This document shows positions 49,701 through 58,970 of a stretch of DNA of 64,000 nt, piece after piece. Numbering within the stretch: position 1 is the stretch's first letter; every line of letters begins with the position of its first letter. Made by a program: the position numbers and the translations under genes. The notes under the pieces are model-generated. The model searched no databases. It had not been told where the DNA came from and saw nothing but the letters and a program-made list of their open reading frames with translations. This stretch comes from Antedon mediterranea (taxonomy: Eukaryota; Echinodermata; Crinoidea; Comatulida; Antedonidae): assembly GCF_964355755.1 (NCBI RefSeq), contig NC_092670.1, positions 6,347,001 through 6,411,000 on the forward strand. Reading direction: 5' to 3'.

Positions 49701-52700
49701 GTTAAATAATTCCAGCTATTGTTTATTGTGTAATTGTTTCAGCAACTGAGAGTTACATTTATTTGATTAATATTAAGTTGAAATTTTGTTTATCTTTTTT
49801 TAATGTGACTGCAAGTGGTTAGTTTCCATTGTTTTCAACACTGAATTTATTTTTATCACAAATTCTTGAAAAACGTAAGCCAACAATTATTGATGCTCTG
49901 TCTTTCGACAAGAAAGCAAAGAATTCAATAAAATGCCCTTTGACCTTATTAACAAAAACTATTATTTTAAGGCCAGTTTCTATTGCACAAGTTTTGTTGT
50001 ACGGTAGTAGAAATTAGTTTATATTCAGAAGAAGAAGGCCCTACAATTATTTTAAGTGTTATTAAACTGTATAGTTTGTTTATGAACTATCTATTTGATG
50101 AAACCGTTGAAGTTACGCTATGTATTGTCCAATTCAACACTCTATTAACTTTCTAATAATCTACAGGTCTATTTCACAGAAATCCTAACGATTTTCCATT
50201 GGTTGATTTTTCATTAATATATTCATAACCACAGTAAAATATGTACATGGTTTGAAATTATTTTTGTTTGTTTAAAATCCACATTTTGTAAAATACAAAC
50301 AAAACACATCATTTAAAAATAGAGATAAAATACCTAAAGTTTAAAATACAAATACAAGCAAGATTGGTGTGTGAAGATGGTATACAATAGCATAAAATGA
50401 TCAACGTTTCCAAGTTTCATTGAATTGTCTAATAGGGAGAAACGAGTTTCTCATTCTATTGGTTTTCCATCTTGGATACACTAAACGCCCTGACTAATAC
50501 TAAAGACAAGTGTAATGGTGGAGAGGGTGATTTGTGTTTTAATTATGAACAATTACAACCTTTTATATTATTTTAGGAATGACTACTTTAATAATTTGAT
50601 TTTTCATTTGTTAATTATAATTTGTTTTTTCTTTACAGGCAATAGAACCTTTTATGTACAATTATTACTTTATGGAGTTGGTGTTCCATTGGTGTCTCAT
50701 CATGTCTGTTCTGTTTGATATTAAAAGGAAAGTAAGTATTGTAATGCAAGTTCGTTAAAATCGGTGGGCAACATTAAATATGTTAGCGCCTTCTTATTTT
50801 GTAGCTTATTTTGATTTTAAATTGTTTAACAATAATTATCTATGTAAGCTACAAAAAATTATAACCAACCAACGCCTTGTTTTTAGGGCACCATAAAAAT
50901 CAACTAACACTGGCTGAGTCAACCTGTTGAAGTATTGTGAAATAAATAAATAAAATTTAAAAAGCTAATAATATGAGACTCAAATGTCATATTAAAAACA
51001 TACTAACTGTAAATCCTATCCTTGTTGAATTTAACCTTGCTTTTGGATTTCGTAACATTTGCATGTAAAAACAGTAATGATTGAAATTGCATGAAATGTT
51101 GTTAATATCTGAAGTGAACTGTAGTGTAATCACATCCTTCTCTTCTAAATAATGCTCATGAATAAATCATTCATATTATATTTCTTACACAACATTTAAT
51201 AGTCATTTTTCTCATTATTAAAGCAGGGCAGTGTCCTAAGAAATGTGTTCAAAATTTAACTTAAATATTTTTAATATAAGTTTCAATTCATTTCCATAAA
51301 AATATTCAAACAAATATTAAATAATAATAGGTGCATTTTGTTTACTTATTTTTCTGTAATTTTGTTGTGCCGAAATTTAATATCAAATCAAGAACTACCA
51401 TGAAGTATATAAAATGTCTGATAAATAATAAAAAATTCCAAATTGAATGCCAAATATCTACTGTACTGTAGGATACAGGAAACTAGGTATTGTAATACTT
51501 CAACAATCACAGCATGAACAATACAGTGTCTAAAGCCATTTTCTATAGAAAAATAACCATACAAGAATTAGGGTTTCCTACACAGCTATAGTACAGTATG
51601 TATACACATCCCACCAAATGAACAATGAATACAAAAAGAGTGGCATTTTTTCCTCTTTATTTTCAATAAAAGATCATTCCATGTTGAAAGCATTCTTCAC
51701 ATTATTGTGAACCGATCAATTCAAACCCGATGATTCATCATTTGGTAAATCAACATATAAACATGATTGAAACATTTATATTTAAGTGCATATTATATAA
51801 ATCCATTTCGTCTTGCTTGGCATGGGGTAGTTCCAGAATTTTCCAACATATGTCCTCCAAAAATTGGTATTTCTCAGAATGCAACATTTTAATCTATTTA
51901 TCAAATGAGAAAAGACAGCAAAACCGGATAATTGTTTGTAAAAAAAATAAAGCATATTTGTTAGGTATAATTTATATTCTACTGCAGTTATTGCAGTAAC
52001 TACATTTTTAAACTGTAATGATATTATTTTGTTCCACATTATAGAGGTTTTTGAGTTTGAGTCCATAGTTTTGTGGTGTTTGTGGATTAGAAAGCCTGGA
52101 TTACAGAATAAGCAATACATTACATGTTTTAGGTCCTAGCCACACCCTAAACATATTGTTATTTTAAAAGATAATGTGGTTTTAATATTCAAAATATCAA
52201 TAAACATTGCTTGTTCTTGGAGCTCAGGTACAGGCAGGAATTTTAAATATAATATCTGGTTAATTGTACATAAATAAATTATTTGTAATAGAAATCAAGA
52301 CAAAAAAAACATGAATTTCCCTTAAAATGGTCAAATACAAAATTTGGAAAAATTCTGCTATAAAAAACATATAAAATTCTGCATAAACAGTGTATAAACC
52401 TTGATAAATAATGTTAAAAGGTTCAATAGTAAAATTGTAGTTATACTGCAGTAACATGCTCCCTTACACAATGGAACGTAAAAATATGTTATTTTACCAT
52501 CATCGGCAAAATGCTAATTGTAACCTTCGTTTTACAGGATTTTTTACCGAACATCATTCATCACTTCGTGACCGTTATGTTGATTAGCTTTTCGTGGGTG
52601 TGTAATTTTGTAAGAATAGGAGGACTTGTGTTGACCTGCCATGACCTGTCTGATGTCTTCCTTGAGGTAAATATGCAAATATGTTTGTCCAAAAAAAAAT

Positions 52701-55131
52701 TACCATATTTTTACCCCTAAATTACAGTATTACCTTGCTACCTTAAAACCGACCTCAGGCTGTAAAAATTGCATCTATGTAACAGCAGTACATGTGCATG
52801 CCATTCATCTTGTGTTTTTTTTAAAAGCTGTATTGTCCCCCAAAAAATTATGAAAAATAAAGAGATTTGAAAAGTTATTCACTTCCATAGCTAAAAAAAC
52901 AAACACAAATTCTGATTTAACTAGCCTGTAATTGACCGAGTATTGACTTGCATTAAAAAATAATAATTGTGTCTTTTTTTTATATTTTTCAGTCAGCCAA
53001 GATGGCCAAATACGCCAATCGAGAATCTTTAACAAATGTTCTATTTGCCATATTTGCTATTACATTCTTTTTTTCCAGAATTGTCATGTTACCTTATAGG
53101 TAAGTTTTGGGCAGTTATCCCAACAGGCTCTTTTAAACTAATAGGAAAGACCTGTATATAGAATGAAAACATTAACCCCTAAAATCTCTTTAGTGGAGAA
53201 ATGGTCTAGCCCTGTGGAATGAGAGACAGAGTCAATGCCCTCATGTAAGAGGGAGAAGTGGAGAGATGGTGTAGCCCTGTGGAATGAGTGACAGTCAGTA
53301 ACCTTTTGTAAGAGGGATAAGTGGAGAGACAGTCTTGCACTGTGGAATGAGTGACAGTTAGTAACCTTTTGTAAGAGCGAGAAGTTGAGAGATGGTGTAG
53401 CCCTGTGGAATGAGTGACAGTCAGTACTTTTGTAAGAGGGATAAGTGGAGAGATAGTGTAGCACTGTGGAATGAGTGACAATCAGTTACCTCTTTTAAGA
53501 GGGAGAAGTGGAGAGATGATGTAACCCCATGGAATGAGTGACAGTCAGTAGCCTCTTGTAAGAAGGAGAAGTGGGGAGATAGTGTAGCCTTGTGGAATGA
53601 GTAAAAGTCAATGACCTCTTGTAAGAAGGAGAAGTGGGGAGATGGCGTAGCAGTTCAAGTTCCAGCTCAATGCGATGCACGTCTGAGAATACAGTTAACT
53701 CTCCTAACTAATCCTGAAAACCAGACACTCTCCCAAAACCAGACTTATTTTGTTAAAAGTTTTCCTAATAAAGTATGTAAAAAAAAACAAAACACTTAAG
53801 CCTGTTTAGAATGCATATATGCTAGTTGTAAAGTCTTGTGTGCTAAAAATTTGTTTTCTTATTTGCAGAATCATCTATAGTTCTATGGTGGAGAGTCATG
53901 CGATAGTAGGCTTTTTCTATTCTCATATATTCTTAAATGGTTTGATGTGTGTGTTGCAAGTCCTTCATTTTTACTGGTTTTACTTAATCAGCTGCATGGT
54001 CTATAGTAGCGTTGTCAAGGGAAAGGTATTTATCGTCTTTTCAATAATTGTTTCTATTACTTTATTTCATAGAAAGAATTTAAGGACTTGCCTTGACCGT
54101 AAGATCAAAGGAAAATCTGATCTACCAGCCTATTCAAAAGCACTGCTGTCAATAAAGATATTCTCTTACCATTTCCATCTATGGAATTGTACCTTTGATC
54201 TAAGATCGTTGCAAGTCCTCTTTCCTTTCGGTGTTGAGGTTAACAATAAAAGTATTTTTAGACAGTGGAAACAGACCAATTAAACTAAAAACAACAGTGT
54301 TAATTTTGTATGTGTAACATGTACTGTTTTTTAAATGTAATTTTATTGAAAATTTAATTGGAATAGTAATTTACTTTGAGAGTATATGTATCACACTGCC
54401 CTCTACCAACCTATTCTTATTTGCCAGTATCTGATCATCATATATAAATAATTTGCAGGTATAATAAGTAAGGTTATTATTAGTTGTTGCTTGGTGGTTA
54501 AAATGCTCAGCTACTAATCCTAGATGACTTGTAAAAAGATTGTGTTTAAATAGTGTAGAGTATCTTGCCACCTTTGTGAAGGACAATGAATGAACTTGCT
54601 TATGGCTGTTCTTGGCAAGCAATATTCCTAAATAAATAATAATCACCTCATCCCACTACTCAACCACCATCTGACTTGCTACTTAAGCGGCTCTTCTGGC
54701 CCTCTACTCAACAATTTGCACGCAGGGTCAGTGGCCGTATTCACCAATCACACTTAAGTGAGAGATTTGAGTATTTCACTCAATTCAATAAATATTTAAG
54801 TAGTTTATTTAAGTTCCCTTAAATTGTATTCAATTTAATAGATTTTTTGTTGATTTGTTTAAATTTTTAAATGCAAGTGTTTCCCTTAGCCTACGTGTGA
54901 ATGGTGAATACAGTCACAGAGCTGAGAGTCTTGTCGTCCTGCTCAATCTCTATTGCATTTAATTTACAATACCATTAAACAATTTGATTTACTTTTTCGC
55001 AGGTTGGTAAGGATAACCGAAGTGACGATGAAAGCTCTGGAGAATCGGACGAAATTGTCGAGAATCATTTAAATGGTAGTGCGAAAAAACATGCTAACAA
55101 TGGTATGGAAATCAACAGCAACGTTTCTTAG
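34567..55131 (+). CDS. CERS6: Ceramide synthase, CERS5/6 type, complete (8 exons)
   Basis: An ER membrane enzyme that N-acylates sphinganine or sphingosine with fatty acyl-CoA to make (dihydro)ceramide. Exons 34567-34736, 42672-42908, 43383-43491, 50639-50731, 52538-52666, 52993-53099, 53869-54025 and 55003-55131 join in frame to 376 residues plus TAG (human CERS6 is about 384). The start [20 protein letters not shown] matches CERS5/6, including the N18 glycosylation sequon. A Hox-like domain covers about 76-135 (WFRVRRN). The Lag1 motif has H211-H212 and H238-D239-x-x-D242. Hydrophobic segments span 35-55 and about 138-310. The tail is acidic and serine-rich (SDDESSGESDE), a casein kinase 2 type site known in other ceramide synthases. 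CERS5 and CERS6 cannot be separated for a non-vertebrate gene. Two introns exceed 7 kb. Confidence 0.94.
34740..35215. repeat. TAGGCCTA-rich patch after ceramide synthase exon 1
   Basis: Dense aggccta/taggcct repeats (such as ctaggcctaggcctatt and gctaggcctagaggtaggcc) fill the first 470 bases of intron 1, starting within a few bases of the donor. Confidence 0.7.
36615..36966. mobile_element. Family C MITE, TTAA-flanked
   Basis: Ends AGATGTATTGTCCCCC and GGGGGACAATACATCT, each flanked by TTAA. Very similar along its length to the element at 31247, which implies fairly recent spread. It lies in the first ceramide synthase intron. Confidence 0.88.
38551..38751 (+). pseudogene. Non-LTR retrotransposon ORF end, relic
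   Basis: A 66-codon frame contains RCRDDITSYY and WQMLEEGYSTTDRG. They resemble the RWRDDI...W..LEEGY(I/Q)QQWTDRG ending of LINE endonuclease/reverse transcriptase proteins, with small losses. Lies in the first ceramide synthase intron, same strand. Flanking LINE sequence is not recognisable. Confidence 0.55.
40080..40207. mobile_element. Family B MITE, left end decayed
   Basis: Contains the family core (cacaaggacgtaa) and a good right end (gtgggaaccatgc) followed by TTAA at 40208-40211. It sits in the first intron of the ceramide synthase gene. Confidence 0.6.
41140..41495 (-). pseudogene. LINE C-terminal coding end and 3' tail, relic
   Basis: On the minus strand a frame from about 41494 to a TAA at 41323 reads RYNRLPRVWDQLPRPLTDAA and SPSAFIRKVHIHFDS. 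This is the (W)xxLP...A.S...FK/R pattern found at the C-terminus of CR1-like LINE proteins. It is followed by a 3' UTR-like tract and an aaataaataatgaaatgaaa tail. Antisense to the host intron. Confidence 0.6.
42672..42908 (+). CDS. CERS6: Ceramide synthase exon 2: Hox-like domain
   Basis: Acceptor ctttttgcag, donor gttagt. Encodes the Hox-like domain: ILEKAYNSVTHNPDEARLTG and LDWSERQVERWFRVRRN. The ORF start at 42643 is an artefact of reading through the acceptor. Confidence 0.94.
43383..43491 (+). CDS. CERS6: Ceramide synthase exon 3: start of TLC domain
   Basis: Acceptor gaatcttgcag, donor gtacgt. Encodes SWRFLFYTVASIYGLMHV and PWFWDTKKCWEGFPYH, matching the CERS WRF..YP segment. Confidence 0.93.
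45491..46314. mobile_element. 824 bp inverted-repeat element with THAP-domain start
   Basis: AATAGAGAGAAATGGCGAAC at the left pairs with GTTCGCCATTTCTCTCTATT at the right, and cgagtgggtata pairs with tatacccactcg further in. It contains a TAGGCCTA-rich block and, at 46165, the start of a THAP zinc finger after a splice-acceptor-like ttttcag. THAP domains occur in P-element and Kolobok transposases. Target duplication unclear. Confidence 0.75.
46165..46215 (+). pseudogene. THAP zinc-finger N-terminus, truncated
   Basis: A 16-codon frame MPHYCIAFGCNNVSTP then TGA has the MP-x-x-C-x-x-x-x-C signature that opens THAP (C2CH) zinc fingers. It stops before the second half of the finger. It could be an exon fragment of a transposase or of a captured THAP gene. 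Confidence 0.5.
46587..46739. mobile_element. Family A MITE
   Basis: Left end TAAAGCTCTGTCTACACTAT is intact. The right end has decayed to cacagaacttta. Interior repeats (gatatgcccaaatat) are typical. It is in the large ceramide synthase intron. Confidence 0.78.
49180..49640 (+). pseudogene. CR1/L2-like LINE C-terminal relic
   Basis: Reads SHNTRNANDYLLPKVYK, then after a frameshift KYQGAKLWNSIHVVI, an internal stop, and SKFKLVYKNYLLSRYDER before TAA at 49410. This is the classic HNYNTR...YxGxKLWNSLP...FK..YL ending of CR1/L2 type LINEs. A T-rich 3' UTR follows. Confidence 0.7.
50639..50731 (+). CDS. CERS6: Ceramide synthase exon 4: TLC domain
   Basis: 31 codons, phase 0 at both ends, acceptor tctttacag and donor gtaagt. 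Encodes YNYYFMELVFHWCLIMSVLF then DIKRK, matching [24 protein letters not shown]. It aligns without gap to exon 3, so no exon is missing in the 7.1 kb intron. Confidence 0.93.
52538..52666 (+). CDS. CERS6: Ceramide synthase exon 5: Lag1 catalytic motif
   Basis: 43 codons, acceptor gttttacag and donor gtaaat. Encodes HHFVTVMLISFSWVCNF and LTCHDLSDVFLE, containing the conserved HH and HDxxD residues. Confidence 0.95.
52818..52925. mobile_element. Family C MITE fragment
   Basis: TTAAAAGCTGTATTGTCCCC followed by the family's first 100 bases (atgaaaaataaagag, cacttccatag). The right part is missing. It lies just upstream of a ceramide synthase exon. Confidence 0.65.
52993..53099 (+). CDS. CERS6: Ceramide synthase exon 6: TLC domain
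   Basis: Acceptor tatttttcag, donor gtaagt. Encodes SAKMAKYANRESLTNVLFAI and FSRIVMLPYR, following the family AAKMANYA motif. Confidence 0.94.
53193..53650 (+). repeat. 63-bp minisatellite in ceramide synthase intron 6
   Basis: Eight units open with gtggagagatggtgtagccc or a variant at 53193, 53258, 53321, 53384, 53445, 53508, 53571 and 53634 (spacing mostly 63). Because 63 is a multiple of three, several antisense ORFs of 60-108 codons run through it and are not genes. Confidence 0.92.
53869..54025 (+). CDS. CERS6: Ceramide synthase exon 7: last loop and membrane segment
   Basis: Acceptor tatttgcag, donor gtattt. Encodes the loop that in other ceramide synthases governs acyl-chain choice (IIYSSMVESHAIVGFFYSH) and the last membrane segment (CVLQVLHFYWFYLI). 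The long ORF running past 54025 is intron readthrough. Confidence 0.92.
54729..54919. mobile_element. Family H MITE
   Basis: Left cagtggccgtattcaccaat and right gaatggtgaatacagtcac pair. Lies in the last intron of the ceramide synthase gene. Confidence 0.65.
55003..55131 (+). CDS. CERS6: Ceramide synthase exon 8: acidic C-terminal tail
   Basis: Acceptor tttttcgcag. Encodes 42 residues with DNRSDDESSGESDEIVENH and a TAG stop. Confidence 0.9.
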   Translation, partial: VGKDNRSDDESSGESDEIVENHLNGSAKKHANNGMEINSNVS

Positions 55132-55196
55132 ATTGCTGTTGTCTGCCAAAATGCTCATTTCAATGCCTTGGCGAACTTTCTACCTGACATCCTTAC

Positions 55197-55510
55197 AGAT
55201 GTATTGTCCCCCAAAATCATGAAAAATAAAGATAAATCAAACTTTGAATAGGATATTTTGCATTTTTAAAGAAGTTATTCACTTCCATAGAAAAAAAATA
55301 ATGATTTCACTTATAAAGACAAATAAACTGTTCAAATAAAACCAAAAACCCATGGTTTGACAGACAATTTGGTTTTAAATATTTTTCCGGTAAATAATTT
55401 TTTTGCTGATCCAATTTTTAGTGAAATTATTATTTTGTGGCATTAAAATGGCGTGTTCAACACAAATATTTTTGAAAAATTATTTTTTCGGGGAGACAAT
55501 ATATCTTTAA
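55197..55510. mobile_element. Family C MITE in the ceramide synthase 3' flank
   Basis: Starts cagatgtattgtccccc only about 65 bases after the stop codon and ends gggagacaatatatcttt followed by TTAA-like sequence. It carries AATAAA strings (55225, 55322) that could serve as poly(A) signals. Confidence 0.8.
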
Positions 55511-56223
55511 ATATCTCTACTTGACAAAGAAGCATTTTTTTAGATTCTATGCAGTGTTTATTTTATCAAACGTAGTGTTTATTTGTTTGAGAAAAAAATA
55601 ATTGTCAAATCTTTTTTAACATTGTAATTGTTGTATATTTGGTCCTATTCGTCAACGTATCAGGCTTCTTTTTTTCTCATGTAAAAATATTTTACACAGC
55701 AATATTTGATTGAAATTTAATTTTGTTTTTATTCCAATATATATATATACTTTTATTTCTATTCATTCATTTGTTTCAACTCTCCCAATTGAAACAACAT
55801 AACATTGCACAGTACACTTTTCACTATAGTATATCCTAAATATACCAATGCAACAATATATTATGCAAAATTTACCATGTGTATGAAATACTAAATTATC
55901 TAACACCTTTCCACTTCCAAAAAGAAATAAAACATATTCAAAAAAGAATAATATAACATACAATATTAATTAAATATTAATATAATAATGGTAAAGGTTA
56001 ATTCATCTCCTTTTTAATAATTAAGAATATACTCTAAATATAAAATTGTAAGGAATATACCTATATATAGATATACTGTATACTATTACTTATTAGATAT
56101 TCATTTAACACATCACTGTACCTCAAATTGTCCTTAGATTAATAAACATCATAAGAATAAATTACATTTAGAAAAAGCAATATATGGTGTGAGACCGGGT
56201 ATGAATGCTCATCAAAGTTTGAG

Positions 56224-56355
56224 TCCCTAAAATTGTTTCCCACTATACATCAAGACAAGTAAATTGACCAATCACTAGCATTTGATTTTCAAAACTGTGT
56301 CTTGTGATTGGTCAGATTACCTATGTTGCACATACGTCCTTGTGGGAAGTGTAAC
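56224..56355. mobile_element. Family B MITE, diverged
   Basis: Left gtttcccacta and right cttgtgggaagtg ends with the family interior (gaccaatcac / gtgattggtc) identify it. TTAA flanks are no longer intact. Confidence 0.55.
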
Positions 56356-57465
56356 AAATTATGAGCAAAGAGTAACGATTACTATGCTTTTATATTCCAA
56401 TACTCGACTGATTCAATATTTGTATTAGCATCAGTTTCACAATACCTTATTTGGTAATGTAATAACGACTGCATATGTACACAGAAGTATAAAACTATAA
56501 TAATAATTATATGATAATATGATACTAGGATCTATATATAGTTTTATTATTATCATTTATATTGATATATCTTCCTTTGCATTCCTTTTATTTTTTTGTA
56601 TTGAATACCATATTTCAAAATATTAATTTACAGTGAATCATATACATTAACCAACAATTATTTAATACTTATTATACTTGGATTATTATTTTTAGTACAT
56701 TTAACAATTATTTATAGAGAAAAAACATTTGTAGACCATGTAGTATTAAGTTACTATACTATACACTAATGAAAACAATAGTGCCTTAAATAATTATTCA
56801 ATGCCTGCATTTTAAATTATTTCAAATTGAATTATGGGACAAAAACTTTATTTTTAAAACCTTATTAGCGATGTCATCTTGTTGCGATATTGAGACATAT
56901 ATTAGGCCTACCGGTACCTAATAAATCTTATACAATAATCTACTATCATGAATACATTACATACATTTTTAAACATCCTTCCCAACCCATATCTTACATA
57001 TGTACCCTATCTCTTATGTGAGATGAATAAATTGAGAGGGTTAATCACAAATTAAACTCCACAATTTCATTAGGAAAATATTATCATGTGCATACTACTT
57101 GCGTATACTAGGCTGAAAAGTCTACCTTGAATCATGGAGTTTCAAATATATTTGTTTTTGTTGTTTTCATCCATGTATGTCCTTGCTTTGTCAATTTCCT
57201 TGAAAACATAGGACGCCTTGATGTTTTGTCTTTGGCATTGAAAGGTAGTTGCTAGCACCAATGCTCATATTATGCAATCTTAAGATGTACCCCTTATACA
57301 TCCTTACTGTTAATAACATACACCTTTGGCACTGCCGCAACAACAGGATTGAACTGGATATTATTTGACCCCGCCTTTTACTTAGTATTTTTAATTTTGC
57401 AAGGAGTTTTCTCCCCACCTCCCACTAAAGGAGCAAATTCTCCTGAAAGATTAAAAAGTTTATTT

Positions 57466-57503
57466 TATACTGTACTGCTAGACAGTACAGCTAGACAGTA
57501 CAG
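57466..57503 (+). repeat. Short tandem of CTAGACAGTACAG
   Basis: gctagacagtacag occurs twice in a row after a related actgtactgctagacagtac, making a small palindromic cluster. Confidence 0.6.
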
Positions 57504-57674
57504 TAGTTTGATAACTCAAGGCGAAAAACACATGCTTTTGTTTACCATTGCCAAGATTTCTTAAATAGCGCCCTCTATGGTTTCAAGTATTATCAAAATG
57601 TATACTGATTAGTCATGCTTGCTAAATGTTTGCAGATATCTTTTTTTTCCCACTCTAGATAGAAGTAGTATTAG

Positions 57675-57737
57675 TGACTGTAGCTTGGTGGTTAGCATAC
57701 GTGCCTTCTGATCCTTGGGCCTGGATTCAATTCTGCA
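57675..57737 (+). repeat. tRNA-derived SINE head
   Basis: tagcttggtggttagcatac (A box) and gcctggattcaattctgc (B box-like) are spaced as in a tRNA. The tRNA body cannot fold well. Confidence 0.5.
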
Positions 57738-58609
57738 CCTAAGTACCGGGATTGTCCAAATTGGTCACAACCAGTGCCACTACTTCCTTTCATAGTTTAT
57801 ATTAAAACACATCTTTTCTTCTTTAACTAGTGGGTTAATTGCTGTTAAATACATTGGCATTAAAGTGTCTCCTAGCCTCTAAAACATTCCAAATACTGTA
57901 CCAAAGGGTACAGTACAATTAAAATATCACATAATTCCACTAAATTAGTGGTTTAGTCTTTCTTTGCCTGTATAGTGTGTGCATTGTCTGATCCTATGTT
58001 ATGCCTACAAATGCAGTCTATTTGTGTCTTGATATTTGGTACCTTGTTATTTAGTTAATAATGCAGTAACATCTCTCAGTTGTTTATGTATGTAAATGGA
58101 AGGGCGTTCCTTGGCTTGTAACTTTTATTTTTACTGGGTAACCAAAAGAAGGTTAGATTACTATCGGAAGTAGATATAGGACAGATAGTTGTGCAATTCC
58201 ATGATGCCTTAAGCTTGCGTTAATCCATCTTTTTGCTTAAGTCAAGATAGTATCAAACCAGTTATTGTTATCTTATAGTTTAGATTCAAGGAAAACACAT
58301 ATTCTGGAAACTTACTTAAGCAAAATTATTGACTTAAAACAAAGTTTTTGTCTTAAGCAAGTTTGAAAAATCTGACTCTGTTGTATCCTAGGATTGGCAC
58401 TTGGAGACAAAGAAAACAATAATTTGGAATTGTCACTGTATAATAGATTTCAATGTATGCAGTTAGTATAGAATGGATTACAAATCTTTGTTTAGTTTGA
58501 TTTCAGTAGAGCTGATTATTTTGTAGATATGCACCTATAGACTGGAAATAATTCTGCCTTTAAATAACAATCTCTTATGTGCTAGATACTGTGACATTTG
58601 CATAACCAT

Positions 58610-58970
58610 CTGGAAAATGATAATGGAGGCTGCATCTAATTATGCAAATCATGACATATCTTGGTTTGTTATTGGTTGATATCATTTGATTATTATGCAT
58701 CCTATGATAAAATCATTTTTGTTTTGATTGGTTAGATTATGCAACTAATTATAATTATGCACATTTCATGATACAAATCATTCTTTGATTGGTTGATTTT
58801 GCTATTAATATGCATACAAGGTATGAATCAGTCTGTGATTGGTTGATGTTCATCTGATTAGCATTTATTGGAGGATGTCTGAATGTTTTGTTTAAAAAAA
58901 TGTCCTGGATGTTATTTAAATGAGCATTCCATGTTACAAATTGCTCTCTGATTGGTTGATTTTGAATTCG
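58610..58970 (+). repeat. Degenerate repeat with recurring GATTGGTTGAT
   Basis: ATTGGTTGAT or close variants recur about every 60-70 bases (near 58670, 58726, 58787, 58850, 58953), alternating with atgca/atgcaaat-like strings. Inverted CCAAT boxes and an octamer-like ATGCAAAT (58641) are included by sequence. Confidence 0.6.

Noticed and set aside
43492-50638. Possible missing ceramide synthase exon in the 7.1 kb intron
   Set aside because: The residues on both sides (GFPYH and AIEPFMYNYY) align to the family without a gap, so none is needed.
53138-53481. Antisense ORFs of 91 and 108 codons with repeated HSFHRATPSLHFS-like units
   Set aside because: They are translations of the 63-bp minisatellite, whose length is a multiple of three. 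They lie in a ceramide synthase intron with no splice or start signals of their own.
53819-54283. 154-codon plus ORF treated as a separate gene
   Set aside because: Its middle is ceramide synthase exon 7. The rest is intron readthrough past the donor at 54026.
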